Below are positions 40,229 through 48,662 of a DNA stretch of 64,000 nucleotides, piece by piece; within the stretch, counting starts at the first letter, position 1, and each line of letters opens with the position of its first letter. The notes under the pieces are model-generated. The model made no database searches. It saw only the letters and a program-made list of their open reading frames with translations, and was not told where the DNA came from. Source of the stretch: Chitinophagaceae bacterium (GTDB lineage Bacteria; Bacteroidota; Bacteroidia; Chitinophagales; Chitinophagaceae); assembly GCA_025934485.1 (NCBI GenBank), contig JAICXX010000006.1, forward strand, positions 17,972 through 81,971, read 5' to 3'. Position numbers and translations under genes: made by a program.

Positions 40229-41179
40229 ATGAAAGCCGCGGAAACCATCCATCAATTCTATGCCCGGACGCAGGCCGAAGCGGTGAACACGCCGCTGAAC
40301 AACACGGGTTCGGGGCATTTCAACGTCTTTACACGCGAGAACTGCAAAGGCACGCCCTATGGCCGCCGGGATTTCTACAAGATCTCGCTGGTGATCGGGA
40401 AGGGCAGGTTGCAATATGCCGACCGGTGGTTGGACATGGATGCGCCGGCCCTGCTGATCTCTAATCCGCGGGTCCCCTATTCCTGGGAGCCGATGGGTGA
40501 ACAAAAAGGGTGGTATTGCCTTTTCACCGAAGCCTTTTTGTACCCGGGAGAGCAAAAAGAGCTGTTGGATTCCCCGTTGTTCCCTGCGGCGGAGATCCCG
40601 GTGTTCTTCGCCAACAAGGAGGAAGAGGCGGAGCTCGCTGATATTTTTGCCCGGATGAAAAGAGAGATGATCAGCGATTATCCCCGCAAATTCGACCTGC
40701 TGAGACATTATCTCCATGTGCTGCTGCATTATGCCATGAAGATGCAGCCTGCGCAGCGGTTCGAACAGCCGGTAAGCGCGGCGGCGAGGATCACGAATGG
40801 CTTTTTTGATCTGCTGGAACAGCAGTTCCCCATCGACACCACGGAAACGGAGCTGCAGCTAAAGACGGCCAACGATTTTTCCGAGAAGCTCAATGTGCAC
40901 GTGAACCATCTCAACCGCGCCCTCAAAGAGGTCACCGGCAAGACCACGACCGAACACATTGCGGCGCGCATCGTCAAGGAGGCGATGGCGCTGTTGCGGC
41001 ATTCCGATTGGAACATCTCGCAGATCGCCTATGGGCTGGGTTTCGAATATCCCGCCTATTTCAATATCTTCTTTAAGAAACACACGGGGCTGACGCCGCT
41101 CGAGGCCCGGGGGCAGGTGGCGGGGGCCGCCGGGCAGCCGGCCGAATCCGCTGGACAGACAGCAGGCCCCACTGTTTGA
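40229..41179 (+). CDS. AraC-family transcriptional regulator
   Basis: HVNHLNRALKEVTGKTTTEHIAARIVKEAMALLRHSDWNISQIAYGLGFEYPAYFNIFFKKHTGLTPLEAR. Confidence 0.93.
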   Translation: MKAAETIHQFYARTQAEAVNTPLNNTGSGHFNVFTRENCKGTPYGRRDFYKISLVIGKGRLQYADRWLDMDAPALLISNPRVPYSWEPMGEQKGWYCLFTEAFLYPGEQKELLDSPLFPAAEIPVFFANKEEEAELADIFARMKREMISDYPRKFDLLRHYLHVLLHYAMKMQPAQRFEQPVSAAARITNGFFDLLEQQFPIDTTETELQLKTANDFSEKLNVHVNHLNRALKEVTGKTTTEHIAARIVKEAMALLRHSDWNISQIAYGLGFEYPAYFNIFFKKHTGLTPLEARGQVAGAAGQPAESAGQTAGPTV

Positions 41180-41243
41180 ATTTTATAAGGATTGGTTTGG
41201 ATACTTTAAGGCGGCAGGGCGGTTTCGGCGGTAGCTTTGCGTC

Positions 41244-42449
41244 ATGATCAAGCAACGCAATCAGCCCATCGCCACTTTGCTGGCGCTCGCCATCCTTCCA
41301 CTCTCCGGTTTCGCAGCCGATATCTATCTCCCGTCGCTACCCGGGATGACGGCCGCCATGCACGTCGGCAGCCTGCAGATCCAGCTCACCATCACCGTTT
41401 TTTTGATCTCCTATGGGATAAGTCAGCTCTTTATCGGCAGTATCCTCGATAGCTATGGCCGTTTTCGCTTTAGTCTCATCTCGCTGGTGGTCTTTGCCGC
41501 GGCAAGCTGGGTGATCGCCTCCACGCACAATATCTATGTGATCTATGCGATGCGGGTCGTGCATGGGATCACGGTGGGTTTCGTGATCGCAGGCAAACGG
41601 GCCTATTTCGTGGATGTTTTCACCGGCGAAAAGCTGAAGAACTATCTCACCCTGTTCAGCATCATCTGGTCCGCGGGCCCCATCGTGGCGCCTTTTGTCG
41701 GCGGCTATCTGCAGGCCAATTTTGGCTGGCAATCGAACTTCTATGCGTTGGGCGGTGTGGCGCTCGGTTTTGCCGTGCTGGAGTTCATCTTCAGCGGCGA
41801 GACGCTGGTCACTCCCATGCCGTTCCAGCTAAAACGCGTCGTGAACGTCTATGCCGAAATGCTGCGGACGGGCCCGTTCGTCCTCGGCATCATCATGATG
41901 GGTCTCGCCTATGCGATGGTGATGGTGTACAATATGACGGGCCCCTTTATTATCGAGCATCACCTGAATTTCAGCCCGGTCACGGCCGGGTATTGTTCGC
42001 TGATCCAGGGTTTCGCGTGGATGACGGGCGGATTCATCAGCAAGGCGACGCTCGACCGGCCGTTCTTTCGGAAGCTGGCGGTCAATAAGAGCCTGCAGCT
42101 GCTGATCGCGGTTTCGATGCTGCTGGTCTGCCGGCTGGTGGACAACATTTACACGCTGGTCTTTTTTGCCTTTTTGATCCACGTGGGCGCGGGGTATACG
42201 TTCAACAACTATATGACGGTGTCCATGACGCGGTTTCCTAAAAATGCGGGCATCGCCAGCGGTCTCACGGGCGGTTTCACCTATATCATCGTCTCCGCTG
42301 CGAGCTCGGGTATCGTGACCCTTCTTCCGGCCAGGGATGCGGGTCATCTCGGGTATAGCTATGTGCTGCTGATCCTCGTGACCCTGACGATGCTGGGACT
42401 GGCGTTCCGCACGGAGGGCAAACGCAGCGGCGGGATGGCGTTATCGTAG
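41244..42449 (+). CDS. MFS transporter, Bcr/CflA-like drug resistance family
   Basis: LALAILPLSGFAADIYLPSLPGMTAAMHVGSLQIQLTITVFLISYGISQLFIGSILDSYGRFRF. Confidence 0.9.
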   Translation: MIKQRNQPIATLLALAILPLSGFAADIYLPSLPGMTAAMHVGSLQIQLTITVFLISYGISQLFIGSILDSYGRFRFSLISLVVFAAASWVIASTHNIYVIYAMRVVHGITVGFVIAGKRAYFVDVFTGEKLKNYLTLFSIIWSAGPIVAPFVGGYLQANFGWQSNFYALGGVALGFAVLEFIFSGETLVTPMPFQLKRVVNVYAEMLRTGPFVLGIIMMGLAYAMVMVYNMTGPFIIEHHLNFSPVTAGYCSLIQGFAWMTGGFISKATLDRPFFRKLAVNKSLQLLIAVSMLLVCRLVDNIYTLVFFAFLIHVGAGYTFNNYMTVSMTRFPKNAGIASGLTGGFTYIIVSAASSGIVTLLPARDAGHLGYSYVLLILVTLTMLGLAFRTEGKRSGGMALS

Positions 42450-42570
42450 CCGCGGCTCCGGAGTAGGGTAGGGACTAGTATTGTTTATAGGTTAACCGGA
42501 CGGTATCGATGCCGTTGATGATCGCAGTGGGTAGGCCCGCGACGTGCGAGCGCAACGAAGAGAAATAAAA

Positions 42571-42618
42571 TTTGGTAAACCGAATGGTTTAGTATACCTT
42601 TACTTAACCATTCGGTTA
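42571..42618 (+). promoter_or_regulatory. Promoter (TTTG-N20-TACCTTTAC) with two palindromic operators
   Basis: -33 TTTG 42571-42574, -7 TACCTTTAC 42595-42603; AACCGAATGGTT 42578-42589 and its exact reverse complement AACCATTCGGTT 42606-42617. Confidence 0.8.
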
Positions 42619-42625
42619 TCTATTT

Positions 42626-42946
42626 ATGCAAGCACGCAGAGACGTATTTCAGGCGATCGCCGACCCTACGCGGCGGGCGATCATCGGGTTGCTGGCGGGG
42701 AAAACGCTCACGCTGAATGCCGTAGCGGAGAACTTCAAGATCAGTCAGCCCGCCGTCTCCAAGCATATGCGCATCCTCACGGAATGCGGGTTGGTGATGA
42801 TCGTCAAACAAGGCCGTGAACGGCATTGCTCGGCGCGGCTACAGGCCTTGCAGGAAGTCGTGCAATGGGCGGAACAATACCGTCTTTTCTGGAACAACAA
42901 ATTGGATAAACTGGAGGATCTATTATGGAAAAATACGGAATCTTAA
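42626..42946 (+). CDS. ArsR-family winged-helix regulator
   Basis: RDVFQAIADPTRRAIIGLLAGKTLTLNAVAENFKISQPAVSKHMRILTECGLVMIVKQGRERHC. Confidence 0.94.
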   Translation: MQARRDVFQAIADPTRRAIIGLLAGKTLTLNAVAENFKISQPAVSKHMRILTECGLVMIVKQGRERHCSARLQALQEVVQWAEQYRLFWNNKLDKLEDLLWKNTES

Positions 42947-43890
42947 CAGCGCCGGACACGCTCCGGTTTGAAAGGACCCTGCCGGGTCCCATCGAAAAGG
43001 TCTGGGCCTATCTAACGGAATCGGACAAACGCGGCCTCTGGCTGGCCCGGGGGGACATGGAGCTGGTCGAGGGAGGCAAGGTGACGCTGCAATTCTTTCA
43101 CCAGGAGCTTAGTCCGGTTCTGGGTCCGGTCCCGGAGAAATTCAAGGACATGGATCAGGGACATTCGTTCACCGGGAAGATCCTGCGGATCAATTCCCCG
43201 TATCTGCTGGCCTTTACCTGGGAAGGCGGATCGGAGGTCAGCTTCGAGCTGGAGCCGGAACAGGCGGGTACCGTGCGGCTCACGGTCACGCACCGGAAAT
43301 TGACGCCGGAGCAGTACAGCACGGCGCCGGGATGGCATACGCACCTGGATATCCTCGATACACGGCTGCAGGGCAAGACGGCGGATAACTTCTGGAAACT
43401 TTTTTTGCAATTGGAAGCGGCCTATCAAAAACGGCTGGCGCCGGCGGCAGAAACGGGGATGCTTATACGCCGGCCAGTGGCCGAGGTATTCGAAGCCTTT
43501 ATAGACCCGGCGATCACGACGAAATTCTGGTTCACGAAAAGCACGGGAAAGCTGGAGAAAGGCAAGACCGTCGAATGGACCTGGGAGATGTACAACCATA
43601 CATCCATAGTGCAGGTGCTGGACATCGTCCCCAATAAAACCATCCAGATCCTGTGGGGGGCCGCGGAGAAGGAAAGGAACCGGGTCGAATGGACCTTCAG
43701 GTCCATGGGGGAAGGGATGACCTTTGTGGATATCGTGATGAATGGTTTTCACGGCGATCAGCAGGATATCCTGGAAAAGGTCAGCGGATCGGCAAGCGGG
43801 TTCTGCTGGGTGCTGGCGGGCCTCAAGGCGTTGCTTGAATTCAACGTCCGGCTGAACCTCGTCGGCGACCGGTTTCCGCAAGGGAAATGA
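42925..43890 (+). CDS. Two-domain SRPBCC (AHSA1-like) protein
   Basis: Two START-like repeats: FERTLPGPIEKVWAYLTESDKRGLWLARGDME and IRRPVAEVFEAFIDPAITTKFWFTKSTGKLEKGK; 22-nt overlap with arsR. Confidence 0.87.
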   Translation: MEKYGILTAPDTLRFERTLPGPIEKVWAYLTESDKRGLWLARGDMELVEGGKVTLQFFHQELSPVLGPVPEKFKDMDQGHSFTGKILRINSPYLLAFTWEGGSEVSFELEPEQAGTVRLTVTHRKLTPEQYSTAPGWHTHLDILDTRLQGKTADNFWKLFLQLEAAYQKRLAPAAETGMLIRRPVAEVFEAFIDPAITTKFWFTKSTGKLEKGKTVEWTWEMYNHTSIVQVLDIVPNKTIQILWGAAEKERNRVEWTFRSMGEGMTFVDIVMNGFHGDQQDILEKVSGSASGFCWVLAGLKALLEFNVRLNLVGDRFPQGK

Positions 43891-43947
43891 CGCGTGCAGG
43901 AGGCAATTTCGAGGGCATTTAGACGTTATTTCTCAAATCTCCACCCC

Positions 43948-45240
43948 ATGAAAAAGGCCCTCAGCGCTGTCACCGTTCTGGCCCTCTTTGTATCCTCCTG
44001 TATCCGAACCTATATTCCCATACCACCGCCGCCGCATACGGGCACCACAACTCCCGATAGTGCATTGAGCATCACCGGTCTGAGTGCGACCACCGGCGCA
44101 GGCGGTTCGAACATCACCATCTATGGCACGGGTTTCTCCACGACGCTCGCGGGCGATGAGGTGACCATCAATGGAAAAACGGCTACGGTCGTATCGGCCG
44201 CGGCGGATAGCCTGGTCATCACCATCCCGGTAAAAGCAGGCACGGGTATCGTAGCCGTCACCGTGGGCAGCACGACGACAACGGGGCCGGTGTTGACCTA
44301 TAAGGCCGTCTGGGTCGTCAGCACGTTTGCAGGCAGCACCAAAGGGACGGCGGACGGTACCGGTACCGGCGCGCAGTTCTTTGAGCCCATAGGCATCTGC
44401 AACGATGCCACCGGCAATCTCTATATTACCGATGCCGGCAACAACGAGCTAAGAAAGATCACCACCGCGGGTGTGGTCAGCACGCTGGCCACCAATGCAT
44501 CCGGCTGGGGGATCTGTATCAATAAACAGGGAACGATTTATTTCTGCGATGCCTGGGACAATTGCATCCGGCAATATACCACGGCCGGTGGCGTCACCAC
44601 CATCGCCGGCGGCGCCCAGGGTTATTATGGCGGTCCGGTTTCTCAAGCTCAGTTCAATTTTCCGGCAGGGATCTGTACGGATAGCACGGGTGTGCTTTAT
44701 GTCACGGATGCAGGCAATAGCGTCATCCGGGATATTTACGCAGGTGCGGTGGGCAATATCGCCGGCAACCCATGCAACAGCGGCTATACGGATGGGATCG
44801 GCACGCAGGCGATGTTCAGCGATCCTTATGGTCTGTGCACGGATGGTCAGGGAACACTTTATATCGCCGACACCTATAGCCAGCGGATCTGCAAGCTCGT
44901 AGCGCAATACAGCCAGGTTACGACGATCGCGGGGAGTCATTTGCGCGAGGGCACAAAGGACGGTGCGGGAACTGTCGCCAGCTTTTTTCAGCCCGGCGCC
45001 GTTTGTGTAGACGTCAATGGCAACCTGTATGTCGCCGATACCCAAAATCACCTGATCCGGATGATCACGCCCGATGGAACCGTGAGCACGATCGCAGGCA
45101 CGGGTAACCCCGGTGATGCGGATGGGATCGGCACGGCCGCCAGTTTCAACCAACCCTTTGGTATTTGCATCAATTCGCAAGGTGTGCTCTTTGTCGCAGA
45201 CTCCTGGAACAACAAGATCCGGCAGCTCATTGCACAATAG
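43948..45240 (+). CDS. IPT/TIG plus NHL-repeat secreted lipoprotein
   Basis: Lipobox LFVSSC; IPT region LSITGLSATTGAGGSNITIYGTGF; repeats GICNDATGNLYITDAGNNELRKI, GICTDSTGVLYVTDAGNSVIRDI and similar. Confidence 0.92.
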   Translation: MKKALSAVTVLALFVSSCIRTYIPIPPPPHTGTTTPDSALSITGLSATTGAGGSNITIYGTGFSTTLAGDEVTINGKTATVVSAAADSLVITIPVKAGTGIVAVTVGSTTTTGPVLTYKAVWVVSTFAGSTKGTADGTGTGAQFFEPIGICNDATGNLYITDAGNNELRKITTAGVVSTLATNASGWGICINKQGTIYFCDAWDNCIRQYTTAGGVTTIAGGAQGYYGGPVSQAQFNFPAGICTDSTGVLYVTDAGNSVIRDIYAGAVGNIAGNPCNSGYTDGIGTQAMFSDPYGLCTDGQGTLYIADTYSQRICKLVAQYSQVTTIAGSHLREGTKDGAGTVASFFQPGAVCVDVNGNLYVADTQNHLIRMITPDGTVSTIAGTGNPGDADGIGTAASFNQPFGICINSQGVLFVADSWNNKIRQLIAQ

Positions 45241-45281
45241 AAACGGCGTTTCGAGCCGGCCGTCGCCCTGCTCGCCGCCGG

Positions 45282-45722
45282 CTATACCGGCATCCCGACA
45301 TGCTCCGTGAGATAGCTCTTCAGGCTGTTCCCGATGTGATCGTTCCAGCCGGCCTGGCAATCCTCGAAACATTCAACCTGTGGCACCAGTCCGTGGTGGG
45401 TCATATCGATCCGGACGCCATCACCGGCGGGCGTGATCTCCCATACGACGCTGGTGCCGGTCCATTCCGTTTTATTGTCGATCCAATGAAGGTTGCAATC
45501 GGTGACGAGCCAAACAACCCGCTGGTTCGGGATGAGTTCGGTGATCTCGAACGTGACATAGGTCTTGTCCTTACCGAAACGCACGGTGAAGACGTCGCGA
45601 AGGCTTTCGGAATAGCCCTCGACATGTTTGGCCCACCAGCCCGAGACCTGGCCGATGGCATCGAACGCGGCTTCCGCGCTCGCCGGGGTTGTAATGTGGC
45701 ATTGATAATCCTGATTGTTCAT
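45282..45722 (-). CDS. SRPBCC (AHSA1-like) protein
   Basis: ITTPASAEAAFDAIGQVSGWWAKHVEG, WEITPAGDGVRIDMTHHGL. Confidence 0.83.
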   Translation of the reverse strand: MNNQDYQCHITTPASAEAAFDAIGQVSGWWAKHVEGYSESLRDVFTVRFGKDKTYVTFEITELIPNQRVVWLVTDCNLHWIDNKTEWTGTSVVWEITPAGDGVRIDMTHHGLVPQVECFEDCQAGWNDHIGNSLKSYLTEHVGMPV

Positions 45723-45733
45723 GATCGTTGTTT

Positions 45734-46243
45734 TTATTGTGTGATAACACTCTTAAGTGCAGCGTTCTTGTTCCGCAGATCCAATCCACCCTCGAGCACC
45801 GATTTGAGGTTGGTGAGATAAAAGATCCAGCCCTTTGTATCGCCGATAAAATGCTTCCGGATGGTCTCTTCGTCCGTGGGTAAATGGCTTTCGATCAATT
45901 GGATGATCGTTTCGTCCTGCTCCTGGTAGATGGAGATCGTTACCGGGCAGCCTTTGGAGAAGGAAAAGCTGAACAGGTCCCTGCCATTGGCCTTTAAGAC
46001 CTTTCCCGAGCAAATGATCACCTCCGGGTTGGTAGTGAAGGCCAGCGCATATTCATCTCCTTCCTGGGCGAGTTCATCGCCGGAGCGAAGCTTTCCCTGC
46101 TGATCTTTATAGGTCGCCCGCAGGAACCAGGAAGTAACCCCCGAAGAAGAGGCCCAGGCCCTGTAGGCGTTCTCGATGCTGGTGTTGACGTTTACCCGTA
46201 GTTTGAATTCAGAGAATTTGGCGAGATCGAATTCCTGTGCCAT
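45734..46243 (-). CDS. SRPBCC-family protein
   Basis: LRVNVNTSIENAYRAWASSSGVTSWFLRATY, EETIRKHFIGDTKGWIFYLTNLKSVLEGGLDLR. Confidence 0.82.
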   Translation of the reverse strand: MAQEFDLAKFSEFKLRVNVNTSIENAYRAWASSSGVTSWFLRATYKDQQGKLRSGDELAQEGDEYALAFTTNPEVIICSGKVLKANGRDLFSFSFSKGCPVTISIYQEQDETIIQLIESHLPTDEETIRKHFIGDTKGWIFYLTNLKSVLEGGLDLRNKNAALKSVITQ

Positions 46244-46316
46244 AAAAATGTTGTGTTTGTTTGAAACAAAGCTAAGGCACCGCTCTCGCCGGGGGCATAT
46301 TCAAAATGGAGAATTT

Positions 46317-47216
46317 TCAGGTCTTGCGGAAATGGGAAGGGGGCATGCCGAAACGCTTTTTAAAAAGCACGCTGAACGAAAAGGCGCTCTCGAAACCAAT
46401 GGCCTGGCATATATCGTTGATGGTCAAGTCATTGTTTTCAATCAATTGTCTGGCCTTTTTCAACTTGCAATCGATGAGGTATTGATGGGGAGTGATGGAA
46501 TAGACCTGTTTGAACATCCGGAGAAAATGCTGGCTGTTCATGGACGCGATGGCGGCGATAGCCTCGAGGGTGGGGCCGTCCTGGTAGTGGGCCTCCATCC
46601 AGTCTTTGGCCGTCGAGATGCGTTTGAAGATCTCAAGCCGGGTGGAGGCTTTCAGGGCCTGGATGTTTTGCGAATGTTTATAGGCCTCCTGGTTCTTTTG
46701 TACGAGGTCCTCGAACAGGCGTCGAATCGCCATGTCGGCCTGTAGTGCGGCGAAAGAGCCGGAACCGGCGCCCAGATCGATGAGCTGTAAGATCGTCGTA
46801 AAGATACCGGCATCGGCATGGGTCCTTTCAAGATAGGAGAAATCGTAGGGGAGGGTATCGAAGGGTTTTTCGAGCAGGACCTCGCCGCCGTACTGAAGGC
46901 TGAACATCACGAGATCGGGTAAGCGCGAATGAAAGAACAGCAGGGCAGGGTAGACGTCTTTTGTCCGGTTCCTGACGGCCAGCGTGCTCCCGCGGCTGAT
47001 AAAAAACACCTGGTCCCGGTCGAGCCGATGTTTGGCGCCATTGACAAAATAATCACAACTGCCGCCCGCCGCGGTCAGCAATCCAATGTTAGAGGGACAT
47101 TCGGGGCATTCGTAGGGCCGTTGCAAGTGTTCGGCAAACAGGAAATGATCGTTGTACACGGGCGGAGTGATCTCACCCGTAAAATTGAACGTCTCCGGCA
47201 TTCGTTGGAGGATCAT
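46317..47216 (-). CDS. AraC-family transcriptional regulator
   Basis: LEAIAAIASMNSQHFLRMFKQVYSITPHQYLIDCKLKKARQLIENNDLTINDICQAIGFESAFSFSVLFKKRFGMPPSHFRK. Confidence 0.93.
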   Translation of the reverse strand: MILQRMPETFNFTGEITPPVYNDHFLFAEHLQRPYECPECPSNIGLLTAAGGSCDYFVNGAKHRLDRDQVFFISRGSTLAVRNRTKDVYPALLFFHSRLPDLVMFSLQYGGEVLLEKPFDTLPYDFSYLERTHADAGIFTTILQLIDLGAGSGSFAALQADMAIRRLFEDLVQKNQEAYKHSQNIQALKASTRLEIFKRISTAKDWMEAHYQDGPTLEAIAAIASMNSQHFLRMFKQVYSITPHQYLIDCKLKKARQLIENNDLTINDICQAIGFESAFSFSVLFKKRFGMPPSHFRKT

Positions 47217-47408
47217 TGTTCAAGGTACCGAAAAAGTCCCGCATCGGGGCTTGACGGCGATCCGTTCTCCTAGCGATGGATCGAATAAGCGACCGACAGT
47301 TCCTCCGCATTGGCCTCCTGGTAAGTACTATGTATGCCTAAATGTAGTAAACGCGGGTGCGATATTTATTCATTGTAGAGAATCCTTAAAAAATCGTACC
47401 TTAAAAAC

Positions 47409-47822
47409 GTGAAGCTCCCCTATATACTATTAGCTGATAACAACGTAGAGCACCGGAACTCGTTCATTACGGTTTTTGATAAACAGATAGCCTATGCCAC
47501 CGTTTCGGCGGTGGAAGATGGGCAGTCGCTGCTGTCCTTTCTTGCCCATTGTGGCTGGCGTGATCTGCCCTCGCTGATCATCCTTCCTTATCGGCTGCGC
47601 GATACTACGGCCCCCGACTTGCTCCGTGAACTTTTGCTGGACACCCGGTACATGAAGATCCCCAAGCTCATCTGGAGCAGCACCGGCTCCATCAAGGAGA
47701 TGGAAGAGTGCAGGATCCTCGGCGTAAAACATTTCTACAAGACCCCCGAAGGCATCTTCGAGCTGGAGACCAATGTCCGGCAGATCGATGAGATCCTGAA
47801 GGCTGAACTGCATCTCGTTTGA
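47409..47822 (+). CDS. Receiver-domain protein lacking the phospho-acceptor Asp (pseudo-receiver)
   Basis: GTG start; YILLADNNVEHRNSFITVFDKQ, LPSLIILPYRLRD (Pro at the Asp position), LIWSSTGS, GVKHFYKTP. Confidence 0.75.
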   Translation: MKLPYILLADNNVEHRNSFITVFDKQIAYATVSAVEDGQSLLSFLAHCGWRDLPSLIILPYRLRDTTAPDLLRELLLDTRYMKIPKLIWSSTGSIKEMEECRILGVKHFYKTPEGIFELETNVRQIDEILKAELHLV

Positions 47823-47832
47823 GTATTCTGTT

Positions 47833-48444
47833 ATGATAAAGCTAACCCGTCCGTTATTATTTTGTCTGATCGCCTACTTATTTGCCGGCTGCGGTCAATC
47901 CCCACCGGCTCATGAGCCAATTTCTGATCCGGCAGCCGCCAGGACAGCGGCAGGCGATAGCATCGAGCAACTAACGCTTTTGAAGAATGTTTATCGTTGG
48001 CACGACAAGCATCAGCAGCCGGCGGATTTTGAGGTCATCGTACAAGACTCCTTTCAAACCGGGTTGAACTATGATTCCTTCAACAAGTCGTATACTGCCC
48101 TTAAGCAAACAAATTACTTCTCTCCTTCCTTTATCGATAATTACAAGAAGATCGCCGATGCAGTGGACCACCTATTGGTAACGGCCCAACCCAAAAAACT
48201 CAACGAGATCAATTTTTCTTTTCAGGATGGGGACCCATGGACCCGTTTCCAGGATGATGCGCCGTCGTTTTGGGATAGCCTGATCATCAGCGACTATAAG
48301 GCGACGGCCGACTCCGCGTCGTTAAAATGGAAGATCCAGGGCAATGGTTGGTCGTCCGACCCTTATACAGTGCGCTTCTCCAAACCCGCCGGTCACTGGA
48401 AAGTAGCTTATATGGAGGGGTTCGATACGAGCCTCCTTCATTGA
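47833..48444 (+). CDS. Uncharacterised lipoprotein
   Basis: LIAYLFAGC lipobox; 10 nt downstream of the receiver gene. Confidence 0.7.
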   Translation: MIKLTRPLLFCLIAYLFAGCGQSPPAHEPISDPAAARTAAGDSIEQLTLLKNVYRWHDKHQQPADFEVIVQDSFQTGLNYDSFNKSYTALKQTNYFSPSFIDNYKKIADAVDHLLVTAQPKKLNEINFSFQDGDPWTRFQDDAPSFWDSLIISDYKATADSASLKWKIQGNGWSSDPYTVRFSKPAGHWKVAYMEGFDTSLLH

Positions 48445-48486
48445 TCAGTGCGTCATATTCATCGGGCGGAACCGGGGTATGGCCTG

Positions 48487-48660
48487 TTAATGGTATTCTA
48501 TTTGATCGAGGTGATGGCGGTGCTGCTGGCCGTTGAAGATGCCGGTGGTCGTGCCGCCGGCGGTCGCGACATTGCTGACATTGTAGACCTGACGACCATT
48601 GGGTTCGCTTCTTTCGCAAATATGGAAATCGTAAGCTCCCGCATCTGTAGGGTCAAAAAC
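48487..48660 (-). pseudogene. Possible 5'-truncated coding remnant
   Basis: Open frame VFDPTDAGAYDFHICERSEPNGRQVYNVSNVATAGGTTTGIFNGQQHRHHLDQIEYH* preceded in frame by TGA, no ATG. Confidence 0.25.
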
Positions 48661-48662
48661 TC

